A stretch of 35,360 nt of DNA from an uncultured Lachnospiraceae bacterium. Lineage in GTDB: Bacteria > Bacillota > Clostridia > Lachnospirales > Lachnospiraceae. This document shows positions 16,826 to 26,322 of this stretch, one piece after another (positions within the stretch are counted from its first letter, which is position 1; every line of letters begins with the position of its first letter). A program made the position numbers and the translations under genes. The stretch lies in the NCBI GenBank assembly GCA_900315495.1, contig OMZJ01000143.1, forward strand, positions 1-35,360, given 5' to 3'. Below the pieces are notes generated by a model that had not been told where the DNA came from, ran no database searches, and was given only the letters and a program-made list of their open reading frames with translations.

Positions 16826-17770
16826 ATGCCGGAACAGGGTCAGAGTATTCATGAGACTTCCCGGGAATTCTCCCGGATGGAGCGAAACGAAAAAATCGCC
16901 GGTGTATTGCTGAAAATTGCGGGGCTGGTTGCGGTTGCGGCCGTGGCTGCCATTACGGTCTATCTGGTCGGCAGCGGACTTCCCGCACTGATCAAGATCG
17001 GACCGCTGAAGATGCTTTTCGGGACAGTATGGCAGCCGACGGCGGCGGACCCGAAATTTGGGATTGCCTATGTCATTCTGACTTCCATCATCGGCACAGC
17101 GCTTGCCATCCTGATCGGCGTACCGATCGGCCTGTTCACTGCCATTTTCCTGGCGGAAATCGCACCGCCCAGAGTGGCCAGCATCATCCACCCTGCGGTG
17201 GATCTTCTGGCTGGCATCCCTTCCGTTGTCTACGGCCTGCTCGGCCTGGTGATTCTCAATCCCCTGATGTACAAGTGGGAACTGGCGCTGTTCAGGAATG
17301 ATCCGACGCATCAGTTCACCGGCGGCGCAAACATGCTCTCGGCCATTCTGGTGCTGGCGATTATGATTCTCCCGACCGTCATCAGCGTCAGCGAGACATC
17401 CATTCACGAGGTGCCGGATGACCTGCGCAGCGGCTCGCTGGCGCTTGGTGCCACGAAAATGCAGACCATCTTCCGGGTGGTCCTGCCCACCGCAAAGTCC
17501 GGAATCCTTACCGCCGTGGTTCTCGGCGTCGGGCGTGCCATCGGAGAGGCAATGGCCATCACGCTGGTTTCGGGAAGCTCGGTCAATTTCCCGCTGCCCT
17601 TTCATTCCGTGCGTTTCCTGACGACCGCCATTGTCAGTGAGATGGGATATGCCTCGGGGCTGCACAGACAGGCACTGTTTACCATTGGTATGGTACTTTT
17701 TGCTTTTATCATGGTGATTAACTCGATCCTGCTTCACATCGGTCGTTCAAAGAGAGAAGACAGGGGATAA
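16826..17770 (+). CDS. pstC: Phosphate ABC transporter permease PstC
   Basis: A 314-residue inner-membrane permease with about six hydrophobic segments: the first at 26-50, then FGIAYVILTSIIGTALAIL, HPAVDLLAGIPSVVYGLLGL and others. The permease coupling motif that docks on PstB is present (LRSGSLALGATKMQTIFRVVLP, containing the EAA-type glycine). An in-frame ATG at 16757 falls inside the terminator region; the ATG at 16826 has AGGAAAGGAT upstream and gives the usual PstC length. It forms the channel with PstA, 12 bases downstream. Confidence 0.95.
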   Translation: MPEQGQSIHETSREFSRMERNEKIAGVLLKIAGLVAVAAVAAITVYLVGSGLPALIKIGPLKMLFGTVWQPTAADPKFGIAYVILTSIIGTALAILIGVPIGLFTAIFLAEIAPPRVASIIHPAVDLLAGIPSVVYGLLGLVILNPLMYKWELALFRNDPTHQFTGGANMLSAILVLAIMILPTVISVSETSIHEVPDDLRSGSLALGATKMQTIFRVVLPTAKSGILTAVVLGVGRAIGEAMAITLVSGSSVNFPLPFHSVRFLTTAIVSEMGYASGLHRQALFTIGMVLFAFIMVINSILLHIGRSKREDRG

Positions 17771-17782
17771 CGGGAGCGGAAG

Positions 17783-18748
17783 ATGGAAAATATCGCATAT
17801 ATGTATGAAAACGGTTCTTCCAGGGCAGAGGAATATACCGGTGTGCGCTTCAGTTATCAGGATGACCCCGATGGCAGTGAGAGCATCGTGAAGAAGCGTT
17901 ACCGCCCGGGTGAGATCGTTCTGTATATTCTCATCGGCGCGGCGGCAGCGGTTTCGGTCGCCCTGCTCGTAGGCATTCTGGTCTATGTGTTTGTACACGG
18001 TTTCCGCCAGGTCAACTGGTCCTTCCTGACTTCGGTGACCAGCGCGCGGAAGGGGACGACCGGTATTGCGGGAAACATCATCAATACCCTTTACATGATC
18101 GTCATCACGCTGCTGATTGCCACACCGATCGGTGTCGGGTCTGCCATCTGGCTGAATGAGTACGCAAAGCCGGGAAAACTTGTCGACCTCATAAACTTTA
18201 CCACCAAGACGCTGGCCGGCATCCCGTCCATCATCTTCGGCCTCTTCGGCATGATGTTCTTCGGCTCTGCGCTACATCTGGGCTATTCCATCCTCTGCGG
18301 ATCGCTGACCCTGACCCTGATGATCCTGCCGCTCATCACATCCAACACGCAGGAAGCGCTGAAGACGGTGCCGGACAGCTACCGGCAGGGTGCCGTGGGC
18401 ATGGGTGCATCCCGGTGGTATATGATCCGGACGATCCTGCTTCCGTCCGCCATGCCGGGTATCATCACCGGCATTGTCCTGGCCATCGGTCGTATCGTCG
18501 GGGAATCTGCGGCACTGCTGTTCACCGGCGGCTCGGACTTCCGCCTTCCGACCTCCGGCGTCCGGGGATTTTTCCACAAGATTCTGGAATCCGGCGGAAC
18601 CCTTACCATTCAGCTGTATCTGTCGATGAGCAAGGCACAGTACGATGTGGCCTACGGAATCGCCTGCGTGCTGCTTATGATTGTTCTGGTGATTAATATT
18701 GCGGTGCGGATCGTCGGGGCACGCGCTTCGGCGTCGCAGAAGAAATAA
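17783..18748 (+). CDS. pstA: Phosphate ABC transporter permease PstA
   Basis: A 321-residue permease partner of PstC. About 45 hydrophilic residues precede the first membrane helix ([23 protein letters not shown] is residues 46-68). Family motifs include [40 protein letters not shown] and the coupling loop [20 protein letters not shown]. The start is supported by GGAGCGGAAG eight bases before the ATG and by tight spacing (12 bases) to pstC. An N-terminal soluble extension of this length is somewhat long but common in clostridial PstA. Confidence 0.95.
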   Translation: MENIAYMYENGSSRAEEYTGVRFSYQDDPDGSESIVKKRYRPGEIVLYILIGAAAAVSVALLVGILVYVFVHGFRQVNWSFLTSVTSARKGTTGIAGNIINTLYMIVITLLIATPIGVGSAIWLNEYAKPGKLVDLINFTTKTLAGIPSIIFGLFGMMFFGSALHLGYSILCGSLTLTLMILPLITSNTQEALKTVPDSYRQGAVGMGASRWYMIRTILLPSAMPGIITGIVLAIGRIVGESAALLFTGGSDFRLPTSGVRGFFHKILESGGTLTIQLYLSMSKAQYDVAYGIACVLLMIVLVINIAVRIVGARASASQKK

Positions 18749-18765
18749 GAGGAGGGACCATCATC

Positions 18766-19584
18766 ATGTCGGATCCAAAGACGCTGGAGGGAATCGAGCC
18801 GTCTTCGAAGACAGAAGCGGCTTCCCTGAAGGAAACCGAAATTTCCGTCCGGAATCTGAATCTGTTTTACGGGGAAAAACAGGCACTCAAAAACATCAAT
18901 ATGGATATCCCGAAACACGCGGTCACCGCGTTCATCGGCCCGTCCGGCTGCGGCAAATCGACCTTCCTGCGCACGCTGAACCGGATGAACGACCTGATTT
19001 CCGGGGTGAAGATCACAGGGACCGTGACACTGGACGGCGAAAATGTCTACGGACAGGGTGTTGACACGACAACGCTTCGAAAAAAAGTCGGCATGGTTTT
19101 CCAGCAGCCGAATCCTTTCCCGATGTCGGTGTATGATAACGTTGCATACGGACCGCGCCTTCATGGCCTCAAGGACAAGAAGCGGCTGGATGAGATTGTC
19201 GAGACGTCTCTCCGCCGGGCAGCCATCTGGGATGAGCTCTCGGACCGGCTGAACCGTTCCGCGCTCGGACTTTCCGGCGGACAGCAGCAACGTCTCTGCA
19301 TTGCCAGAGCGCTGGCGGTGCAGCCGCAGGTCCTTCTGATGGATGAGCCGACTTCCGCGCTGGACCCGGTCTCCACGATGAAGATCGAGGAGCTGATGTC
19401 GGCGCTCAAGAAAGACGTTACCGTGATCGTGGTGACACATAACATGCAGCAGGCAGCACGCACTTCGGATTACACGGTGTTCTTCCTGCTCGGGGAGGCC
19501 ATTGAGGCCGGTCCGACAAAGCAGATCTTTGAGAATCCGCAGGATGAGCGCACAGAGCGCTACATCACAGGAAGATTCGGCTGA
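18766..19584 (+). CDS. pstB: Phosphate ABC transporter ATP-binding protein PstB
   Basis: A 272-residue ATPase that powers PstSCA. Walker A is GPSGCGKST at residues 58-66, the signature is LSGGQQQR, Walker B is [13 protein letters not shown] and the switch His is in VVTHNM. The N-terminal about 25 residues ([13 protein letters not shown]) are an extension ahead of the conserved [20 protein letters not shown] lies 11 bases before the ATG. It is 17 bases after pstA and is followed by phoU with a 29-base gap. Confidence 0.97.
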   Translation: MSDPKTLEGIEPSSKTEAASLKETEISVRNLNLFYGEKQALKNINMDIPKHAVTAFIGPSGCGKSTFLRTLNRMNDLISGVKITGTVTLDGENVYGQGVDTTTLRKKVGMVFQQPNPFPMSVYDNVAYGPRLHGLKDKKRLDEIVETSLRRAAIWDELSDRLNRSALGLSGGQQQRLCIARALAVQPQVLLMDEPTSALDPVSTMKIEELMSALKKDVTVIVVTHNMQQAARTSDYTVFFLLGEAIEAGPTKQIFENPQDERTERYITGRFG

Positions 19585-19613
19585 TGATTCAGAGACAGCG
19601 GGAGGGGAAGAAA

Positions 19614-20306
19614 ATGGCAACCAGAACAGAATTTCTGAGGGAACTCAACAGCCTCAACGAAAATGTTTACGCGATGGGGCGTGAGGTGGAGCTGCAGATC
19701 GAGAAGACGATCCAGGCTTTTCACAGCGGCGATCCGAAGCTGTGCCGCGAGATTATGGCGCATGATGACGCCATCGATGCCACCGAGACAAACCTGGAGC
19801 AGCGGTGCATTGACATTGTGATTCAGCAGACCCCGGTGGGGACGGATATGCGGAGAGTCGCCTCTTACATGCGCATGGTCGGCGACCTGGAGCGCATGGC
19901 GGACAACTGCTGCGACATTGCGGAATATCTGCTCCGCATGGATCCGGGCTGTACGGTCAAGCCGCCGAAGGAATTCGCCGACATGTTTGAGAAAATGCGC
20001 GGTATGGTGTCCGACACCGTCGACAGCTTCTACCGCGGCGACGTGGAGATCGCCGAGCAGGCGGCGGCGCGGGACAGCGCTGTGGATGAACTGTTCGAGG
20101 AGATCCGGAAAAAGCTCGAGAAGAAGATGCGGGTGGATCCGGACAATATCAGCAACTGTGTCAATTACCTGATGATCGCCAAGTACATTGAGCGCATTGC
20201 GGATCATTCCCAGGCCATCGCGTCGTGGGTGAGCTATATCGTGAAGGGACAGCTGAAGATTTTCTTCACGGACCGCTACAAGAATGAGGCCGGAAAACAA
20301 GAGTGA
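19614..20306 (+). CDS. phoU: Phosphate signalling regulator PhoU
   Basis: A 230-residue cytoplasmic helical protein with two PhoU three-helix repeats, each with an acidic metal-binding motif (MRRVASYMRMVGDLERMADNCCDIAEY in the first; CVNYLMIAKYIERIADHSQAIASW in the second). It links Pst transporter state to the sensor kinase and dampens the Pho response when phosphate is ample. An ATG at 19584 overlaps the pstB stop, but the ATG at 19614 has GGGAGGGG seven bases upstream and matches the family N-terminus, so it is chosen. It ends at a terminator, and the two-component genes follow. Confidence 0.95.
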   Translation: MATRTEFLRELNSLNENVYAMGREVELQIEKTIQAFHSGDPKLCREIMAHDDAIDATETNLEQRCIDIVIQQTPVGTDMRRVASYMRMVGDLERMADNCCDIAEYLLRMDPGCTVKPPKEFADMFEKMRGMVSDTVDSFYRGDVEIAEQAAARDSAVDELFEEIRKKLEKKMRVDPDNISNCVNYLMIAKYIERIADHSQAIASWVSYIVKGQLKIFFTDRYKNEAGKQE

Positions 20307-20337
20307 TCCCGGACTGCCGTCCGGTCTCTGTATCAGC

Positions 20338-20386
20338 AAACCGCGGGTTTCCGGCGTTGTGCCGGGGATCCGCGGCTTTCTTTGTC
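20338..20386 (+). terminator. Rho-independent terminator after phoU
   Basis: CCGCGG at 20341 pairs with CCGCGG at 20370, with inner CCGG pairing and a T-rich tail (CTTTCTTTGTCTT). It separates the pst operon from the promoter of the regulator genes. Confidence 0.72.
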
Positions 20387-20415
20387 TTGTCATTTCCAAT
20401 CCTGTAATTTATAAT
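20387..20415 (+). promoter_or_regulatory. Promoter of the phoP-phoR genes
   Basis: TTGTCA (20387-20392), 17 bp, TATAAT (20410-20415). No clear Pho-box repeats flank it, so basal expression looks independent of PhoP. Confidence 0.85.
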
Positions 20416-20476
20416 GAGGCTGTAAATTGTGAAAAATATGAAAAATGTCGGGTATTCGCCGGAGGAGACTGAAGAG

Positions 20477-21187
20477 ATGTCCCTGATCTATGTTGTCGAG
20501 GATGACGCAAACATTCGGGAAATTGAAGAGTATGTTCTGACATCCGCTTCCTATGAAGTGCGCTCGTTTGAAACCGGGGCGGATTTCCGACAGGCCCTGC
20601 AGGAAAAGACGCCGGATCTGGTTCTCCTGGATGTCATGCTCCCGGATGCCGATGGATTTGAAATGGTCAGAGAACTGCGGGAAAATGAAGCCACTGCAGG
20701 TATCGCCGTGATTATGGTGACGGCGAAAACGTCGGAAATCGACCGTGTCCACGGGCTGGACAACGGTGCGGACGACTATCTGACAAAGCCGTTCGGCGTT
20801 CTGGAGCTGCTTTCCCGGGTCAAGGCGCTGCTGCGGCGGGCCAACCGTCCGGTCCCCGCAAAGGAGAGCGCGGTCACGGGCATCCTGGAAATCGGAGGAA
20901 TCCGGCTGGATGACCGGCGCCATGAGGTGATGGTAAGGGGCGTCCTGACCGAGCTGACGCTGAAGGAATATGAGATTCTGAAGCTCCTGATGAAGAATGC
21001 CGGACACGTGGTGCTGCGGGAGGAACTGTTCGCAGAGGTCTGGGGGGATCATTTCTACGGGGAGTCCCGGACGCTGGATACCCATATCGGAACGCTCCGT
21101 CGGAAGCTCGGAGACGAGGGGCAGAGGATCCGCACCATCCGGAACGTCGGATATACCATGGACAGGGATCTGGGCGCAGAAGCCTGA
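20477..21187 (+). CDS. phoP: Response regulator of the OmpR/PhoB family (PhoP-like)
   Basis: A 236-residue DNA-binding response regulator. The receiver domain (1-120) has the acidic pocket Asp9-Asp10, phospho-acceptor Asp52 (LLDVMLPD), and the conserved Thr and Lys (VTAKT, LTKPF). A winged-helix domain follows from about 140 (ELTLKEYEILKLLM, ESRTLDTHIGTLRRKLGD). An in-frame ATG at 20429 would add 16 residues, but the ATG at 20477 has GGAGGAG nine bases before it and starts the receiver fold directly. Its place behind phoU, and the Pho boxes nearby, support control of phosphate genes. Both boxes are candidate targets. Confidence 0.92.
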   Translation: MSLIYVVEDDANIREIEEYVLTSASYEVRSFETGADFRQALQEKTPDLVLLDVMLPDADGFEMVRELRENEATAGIAVIMVTAKTSEIDRVHGLDNGADDYLTKPFGVLELLSRVKALLRRANRPVPAKESAVTGILEIGGIRLDDRRHEVMVRGVLTELTLKEYEILKLLMKNAGHVVLREELFAEVWGDHFYGESRTLDTHIGTLRRKLGDEGQRIRTIRNVGYTMDRDLGAEA

Positions 21188-21321
21188 GGGCCGTCTCCGG
21201 AAGCTGTAGATCGAATGCGGAAGTCTGCGAGCTGGATCTGCCATGGAGAATGAGACAGGCGCGTAACGGGGACCGGCCGTTTTGCAGTCAGCAGAAGTAC
21301 CGAAAGCGGGGTAGAAAATCC

Positions 21322-22674
21322 ATGAAGAAAAAACTGAGGGGCTATCTGATCGGCATCAGTATCGTGATTCTTGCGCTGACGCTGATTTTTACCATGCTCG
21401 TATTCTGGAGGGAAAACGAAGACCAGGGCATGAAGGAAGTCAAATCCATCGTGGCGCTGGTCGCCCGCTTTGACGAGAACGAGGATCCGGCACAGATCGA
21501 AAAGTATATTTCGGAGTGGAAGCAGAATGAGGATCCCGTCCGCATCACGCGGATTGCGGAGGACGGAACGGTCCTGTATGATAATTTTGCGGATCCCTCC
21601 ACGATGGAGAACCATGCGGACCGTCCGGAAGTGCAGCAGGCGATGGCGGACGGCGAGGGCCAGGCTGTCCGGCATTCCGTCACGCTTTCCGGCAGCACCA
21701 CCTGCTATTATGCAAAGAGACTGCAGGACGGCACGGTGCTCCGCGGCGCGCTGACCATCGCGGGGATCATGGAAGGCTTTACGGGGACGCTCCCCTACCT
21801 CATTCTGATCGCTGCCGCCGCAGTGGTTCTGGCCATCCTGTATTCCTGGTATATCACCGACCGCTTTACGGATCCGATCCGCCAGATGGCGGAGCACCCC
21901 TTTGAGTCGGATATCCCGGAGGATACCTATCCGGAACTGCGGCCTCTTCTCACCACCATCCGCGACCAGCGCCGGGATGTCATGAGCGCTGCACAGCAGC
22001 GGCAGGAATTTTCCTCCAATGTGTCCCATGAGCTCAAGACGCCGCTGACCTCGATCTCCGGTTATGCGGAGCTGATCGAAACGGGGATTGCCTCCAAGTC
22101 GGATGTGACCCGCTTTGCGAAGGAAATTCACGAGAATGCCGACCGGATGCTCAAATTGATCAACGATATCATCCAGATCTCGGAGCTGGATCTCGGATCC
22201 GCGGCGAACACGAAGGAGGAGCGTCTCGACCTGTATGAGGTGGCCCGGCAGTGCGCGGAACAGATGCAGCCGGAGGCGTCCAAGTATCATGTGCAGCTGA
22301 CAGTGCGGGGCCGGGAGTCCAGGCTGACGGCGGACCGCAGTCAGATGGAGGAGCTGATCCAGAATCTGGCTGACAATGCCATCCGCTATAACAAGCCGAA
22401 CGGCAGCGTGACCATCTCCGTGGATCACGACGAGCTGGATGCGATTCTGACGGTTTCCGATACCGGCATCGGCATCCCGGCGGAGTCCCAGCCCCATGTC
22501 TTTGAGCGCTTTTACCGGGTGGACAAGAGCCGCAGCCGGGCGACTGGCGGCACGGGCCTCGGGCTTGCCATCGTCAAGCATATCGTTGCGGCAAGAAACG
22601 GTGTGATCACCCTGCGCAGCCGTGTGGACGAAGGGACCACCATCGAGGTGCGTCTTCCCGCCTATCAGACGTAA
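21322..22674 (+). CDS. phoR: Sensor histidine kinase (PhoR-like)
   Basis: A 450-residue membrane kinase. TM1 is about 8-29, an extracellular PAS/Cache-like domain follows (PVRITRIAEDGTVLYDN, to LRGALTIAG), TM2 is about 156-178, then a short HAMP-like linker. His236 in SNVSHELKTPLTS is the phosphorylated residue. The ATP-binding domain shows NLADNAIRYN, DTGIGIP, FERFYRVDKSRSR and GGTGLGLAIVKHIV. An in-frame ATG at 21250 is possible; the ATG at 21322 fits the membrane start better, though its ribosome binding site is weak. It lies 134 bases behind the response regulator and is probably its partner. The stimulus is inferred from context only. Confidence 0.9.
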   Translation: MKKKLRGYLIGISIVILALTLIFTMLVFWRENEDQGMKEVKSIVALVARFDENEDPAQIEKYISEWKQNEDPVRITRIAEDGTVLYDNFADPSTMENHADRPEVQQAMADGEGQAVRHSVTLSGSTTCYYAKRLQDGTVLRGALTIAGIMEGFTGTLPYLILIAAAAVVLAILYSWYITDRFTDPIRQMAEHPFESDIPEDTYPELRPLLTTIRDQRRDVMSAAQQRQEFSSNVSHELKTPLTSISGYAELIETGIASKSDVTRFAKEIHENADRMLKLINDIIQISELDLGSAANTKEERLDLYEVARQCAEQMQPEASKYHVQLTVRGRESRLTADRSQMEELIQNLADNAIRYNKPNGSVTISVDHDELDAILTVSDTGIGIPAESQPHVFERFYRVDKSRSRATGGTGLGLAIVKHIVAARNGVITLRSRVDEGTTIEVRLPAYQT

Positions 22675-22708
22675 AGCAGCTGGCAGCCCGCGCGGGAAAC
22701 GTACTTGT

Positions 22709-22826
22709 GTGCGGCTTTCCGCCCCTCAGACCGAAAACCTGGCAGCAGCCGCAGAAGGGATGCCGGATGCCTTCGTGCGGCTTCCTGCTCATTGTACCGA
22801 AATCCGGCAGCAGCCGCAGAAATGGT
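22709..22826 (+). repeat. Degenerate 66-bp tandem repeat before pyk
   Basis: GGCAGCAGCCGCAGAA occurs at 22741 and 22807, inside a longer imperfect unit (TGTGCGGCTTTCC at 22709; CGTGCGGCTTCCT at 22775). It fills most of the gap between the kinase gene and pyk. Confidence 0.65.
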
Positions 22827-22882
22827 ACCATCGTACCGTTTTCTGCCCGTCAGGCGGAGAAAACCGGAGAGGAAATCCGAAT

Positions 22883-24298
22883 ATGAGAAAAACAAAAATC
22901 ATCTGCACCATCGGACCGGCGTGCAGCGATGAAGAGACACTGACAAAAATGTGCGAAGCCGGCATGAATGTGGCCCGGCTGAACTTTTCCCACGGCACCC
23001 ACGAGGAGCATCTGGAAAAAATCCGGATGATCGAGAAGGTGCGCACAAAGCGGAATCTTCCGATTGCAATCATGCTGGATACCAAGGGGCCGGAATACCG
23101 CATCGGAACTTTCCGGGATCACAAGGTCCACATTGAAGAGGGTCAGGAATTCACCTTTACGACCGATGACCTGGAGGGGGATGCGACGAAGGTCTCCGTC
23201 ACATACAAGAACCTGCCGAACGATATCTCCGTGGGAGACAAGATCCTGGTGGCGAATGGAATCCTCATCTTCCGGGTGGAGCGGATCGAGGGGAACAATG
23301 TCATCTGCATGACGGAGGCCGGCGGCGATCTTTCGGACCGCAAGAGCATGAACTTCCCGGGCAGGCTGATGACCAATGAGTTTTTGAGCGACCAGGACAA
23401 GGACGACATTCTCTTCGGCATCAAACACGGCATCGATTTTGTGGCGGCGTCCTTTGTGTCGCGCAAGTCGGACGTGGAAGCGATGCGCAACTTCATGAAC
23501 GAGAACGGCGGAAAGGACATTGATATCATCGCCAAGATCGAAAACCGCTCCGGCGTCGACAACATCGATGAGATCTGCCAGGTTGCGGACGGCGTCATGG
23601 TGGCCCGCGGCGATCTCGGCGTGGAGATCCCGTTCGTCGAAGTCCCTGCGGTGCAGAAGTACCTGATCTCCAAGTGCCGCCTGAAGGGGAAGCGCGTGAT
23701 CACTGCCACGGAGATGCTGGAATCCATGATCACGAATCCGCGGCCGACCCGGGCAGAGATTTCGGATGTGGCCAATGCCGTGTATGACGGCTCCTCCGCG
23801 GTCATGCTCTCCGGCGAGAGCGCAGCCGGGAAATATCCGGTGGAAGCCGTGCAGAACATGGCGGAAATCTGCCGGGTGACGGAGGAGAACATTGATTACA
23901 AGCAGTGGTTCCGGACTACGGAATATGAGATCCGCAATAATCTGGATGCCATCTCCCACGCCACCTGTTCCATGGCAATTGACGTTCACGCGAAGGCGAT
24001 TGTCGTCAACTCCCGCAGCGGCATCACGGTCCGGATGGTCAGCCGTTTCCGCTGCCCGGCACAGATTGTCGGGATTACCACCAACGAGCGTGCCTGGCGA
24101 AAACTGAATCTGAGCTGGGGTGTGATCCCGGTCCTGGGGGAGGAATACAACTCCCTGGATGTGGTGTTCTATCAGGGCCTGCAGGAGGCAAAGCGCATTC
24201 TGCATCTGAAAAAGAATGACAATGTCGTCCTGACCGGCGGACAGATCGGCGGTCTGCCGGGCAATACCAATACCATCAAGGTGGAAACCATTCGCTGA
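22883..24298 (+). CDS. pyk: Pyruvate kinase
   Basis: A 471-residue glycolytic enzyme converting phosphoenolpyruvate and ADP to pyruvate and ATP. Family motifs are all present: KIICTIGPACSD, NVARLNFSHGTHEEH, LDTKGPEYR, the active-site lysine in IDIIAKIENRSG, VMVARGDLGVEIP, and TATEMLESMI with NPRPTRAEISDVANAVYDG. It ends after the allosteric C domain and lacks the extra PEP-utiliser domain that some Bacillota enzymes carry. The frame is open farther upstream, but MRKTKII has GGAGAGGA before it and aligns with family starts. The upstream tandem repeats may hold its promoter; none was recognised. Confidence 0.97.
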   Translation: MRKTKIICTIGPACSDEETLTKMCEAGMNVARLNFSHGTHEEHLEKIRMIEKVRTKRNLPIAIMLDTKGPEYRIGTFRDHKVHIEEGQEFTFTTDDLEGDATKVSVTYKNLPNDISVGDKILVANGILIFRVERIEGNNVICMTEAGGDLSDRKSMNFPGRLMTNEFLSDQDKDDILFGIKHGIDFVAASFVSRKSDVEAMRNFMNENGGKDIDIIAKIENRSGVDNIDEICQVADGVMVARGDLGVEIPFVEVPAVQKYLISKCRLKGKRVITATEMLESMITNPRPTRAEISDVANAVYDGSSAVMLSGESAAGKYPVEAVQNMAEICRVTEENIDYKQWFRTTEYEIRNNLDAISHATCSMAIDVHAKAIVVNSRSGITVRMVSRFRCPAQIVGITTNERAWRKLNLSWGVIPVLGEEYNSLDVVFYQGLQEAKRILHLKKNDNVVLTGGQIGGLPGNTNTIKVETIR

Positions 24299-24632
24299 CA
24301 GCGAAAAGATCCCCGGGCAGCGGATGACTGTCCGAAGACGGCGTCCAGACACCCGGGAGAACTGCCTGCAGACGGAATCAGGAAGCCCGGGGAGCGGCCT
24401 GCAGACAGCGGGAAGGCGGCCGGAAATGACACGAAAATCGGTCATTTCCGGCCGCAGCGGTGTATATGGCCTGATCTGCTCCGGGACGAGGGCATTCGGA
24501 CCATGATCAGCTGCGGTATTATTTTCGCTCGGGCGGCTGTCCGCGGGCTGCAGGATACGAGGAGACAGACCCCGTCCGGATGCGGACCGGGAGGCAGAAA
24601 GCGCACGGCGGGAGAACAGGCAGGAGAAGAAC
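24299..24632. other. Non-coding gap between pyk and the methyltransferase gene
   Basis: It contains a 33-bp degenerate direct repeat (GCCTGCAGAC at 24364 and 24397) and a perfect inverted repeat at 24416-24455. No clear promoter was seen for the next gene. Confidence 0.5.
24416..24455. repeat. Perfect 15-bp inverted repeat without T-run
   Basis: GCGGCCGGAAATGAC (24416-24430) and GTCATTTCCGGCCGC (24441-24455) are exact reverse complements with a 10-base loop. Neither side has a T-run, so it is not a standard intrinsic terminator; it may stabilise pyk mRNA or bind a protein. Confidence 0.85.
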
Positions 24633-25418
24633 TTGACAGAGATCGATGCTTATACGGCGTTTGCCGAGGTATATGACCAGATGATGGACCAGATCCCCTA
24701 TCAGGACTGGTGTACTTTTGTGACAGGGCTTCTGCGTTCCTTTGGGATCAATGGCGGGCTCCTGCTGGAACTCGGCTGCGGAACCGGCACACTGACGGAG
24801 ATGTTTTCAGCAGAAGGATATGATATGATCGGCGTGGACCACTCCGAGGCGATGCTGGCGGAAGCACTCCGCAAACGGGACGCCAGCGGCCGGAATATAC
24901 TCTACCTGGAACAGGACATGCGGGCATTTGAGCTGTACGGCACCGTGGCCGCGGCCGTCAGCCTGTGCGACTCCATGAACTATCTGACGGAATACAGCGA
25001 TCTGGTGCAGGTCCTGCGGCTGGTCAATAATTACCTGGATCCCGGCGGAATCTTTATTTTCGACTGCAAAACGGCCCATTATTTCCGCAAGACGGCGGAT
25101 CAGGTTTATGCGGATGCCGACGGGGAATGCCGGGAGGGCACCTTCTCCTATATCTGGGAGGAGGAATTTGATGAGAGACGGCAGGAAAACAATACCTGGC
25201 TGACGCTGTATCTGCCGGAAAAATCCGGACTGTACCGCCGGTATGACGAGGAGCACATCCAGAAAGTCTGGGAAATCCCGGTGATCCGGAAGGCGGCGGA
25301 GGAAGCCGGCATGACCTTTGTCGAGGCGATGGATCGAAGCCGCGGGGAGGTCACGGACGGTACCGACAGGATCTACGTGATTCTCCGGGAGAAAGGAAAA
25401 GAAAAAGCAGATGAGTGA
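24633..25418 (+). CDS. Class I SAM-dependent methyltransferase
   Basis: A 261-residue soluble methyltransferase. Residues 45-52 form motif I (LELGCGTG) for S-adenosylmethionine, followed by IGVDHSEAML (motif II acidic Asp) and AAVSLCDSMNYL (post-motif region). The YAxFAEVYDQMMD start is typical of a common Bacillota group of uncharacterised methyltransferases. The substrate is unknown. Translation appears to start at TTG (24633), supported by CAGGAGAAGA upstream and by the family N-terminus; no closer ATG keeps motif positions. Its end overlaps the start of hslO by eight bases, indicating translational coupling. Confidence 0.86.
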   Translation: MTEIDAYTAFAEVYDQMMDQIPYQDWCTFVTGLLRSFGINGGLLLELGCGTGTLTEMFSAEGYDMIGVDHSEAMLAEALRKRDASGRNILYLEQDMRAFELYGTVAAAVSLCDSMNYLTEYSDLVQVLRLVNNYLDPGGIFIFDCKTAHYFRKTADQVYADADGECREGTFSYIWEEEFDERRQENNTWLTLYLPEKSGLYRRYDEEHIQKVWEIPVIRKAAEEAGMTFVEAMDRSRGEVTDGTDRIYVILREKGKEKADE

Positions 25419-26322
25419 GAATGAATATCAGGATTATATAATCCGCGCGACAGCGGCAGAGGGGCGGGTGCGCGCATTCGCCGCGACCTCCCGCGACCTC
25501 GTGGAGACATACCGGCAGTATATGAATTCCAGCCCGACGATTACAGCGGCCGTCGGCCGGACTCTGACCGGCACGGTGATGATGGGGTCGATGATGAAGG
25601 GCGAGCGCGACCGGATCACCGTCCAGTTTGACGGGGACGGCCCCGCGGGCAGGATCCTTGCAACGGCGGATGCGCAGGGCCATGTCAAGGGATACTGCGC
25701 AAACCCGCAGGTGGATCTGCCGCCGAACAGCAAGGGGAAGCTGGATGTGGGCGGAGCGGTCGGCAAGGGCACGCTGACGGTGATCCGCGATGAGGGCCTG
25801 AAGGAGCCGTATTCGGGGCAGGTCAGCCTTGTGGGCGGAGAAATCGCCGAAGACCTGACCTACTATTTCGCTGTGTCCGAGCAGGTGCCTTCTTCCGTGG
25901 CGCTCGGCGTGCTGATGAATCACAACAATACCGTGCGGGAGGCCGGCGGTTTCATTGTGCAGATGATGCCCGGCGCCACCGACGCGGATATCGACCGCAT
26001 CGAGGACAATCTCCACGATCTGCCGCCGGTCACCACGCTTCTCAAGCAGGGTGATACCCCGGAAAAACTGGTTGAGAGGGTGCTGAACGGCCTGCAGCCC
26101 GAGATCTACGGACGGATGCCGATCGGATACCGCTGTGACTGCAGCCGGGAGCGCTTTGCCCGCGGCATCGCCAGCATCCGCCGGCCGGATATTCAGGAGA
26201 TGATTGACGACGGGAAAGATATCGAGGTCGTCTGCCGCTTCTGCGGAAAGAAATATACCTTCTCACCGGATGAGCTCCGGGAGATGCTGGCCGCCAGAGA
26301 TCAGAAAAAGGCAGCGGACTGA
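25411..26322 (+). CDS. hslO: Redox-regulated chaperone Hsp33
   Basis: A 303-residue cytoplasmic holdase activated by oxidants. The N-terminal core carries the expected motifs (TYRQYMNSSPTITAAVGRTLTG, TVQFDGDGPAGRI, GGFIVQMMPGA). The C-terminal zinc switch is intact: Cys242-x-Cys244 (CDC) and Cys275-x2-Cys278 (CRFC). When oxidised these release zinc and expose the chaperone surface. The start overlaps the methyltransferase gene, so both are probably one operon. The stop codon sits in the loop of the following terminator. Confidence 0.97.
   Translation: MSENEYQDYIIRATAAEGRVRAFAATSRDLVETYRQYMNSSPTITAAVGRTLTGTVMMGSMMKGERDRITVQFDGDGPAGRILATADAQGHVKGYCANPQVDLPPNSKGKLDVGGAVGKGTLTVIRDEGLKEPYSGQVSLVGGEIAEDLTYYFAVSEQVPSSVALGVLMNHNNTVREAGGFIVQMMPGATDADIDRIEDNLHDLPPVTTLLKQGDTPEKLVERVLNGLQPEIYGRMPIGYRCDCSRERFARGIASIRRPDIQEMIDDGKDIEVVCRFCGKKYTFSPDELREMLAARDQKKAAD

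Noticed and set aside
22850..24445. Long reverse-strand open frame opposite pyk
   Set aside because: Shadow of the pyruvate kinase gene.
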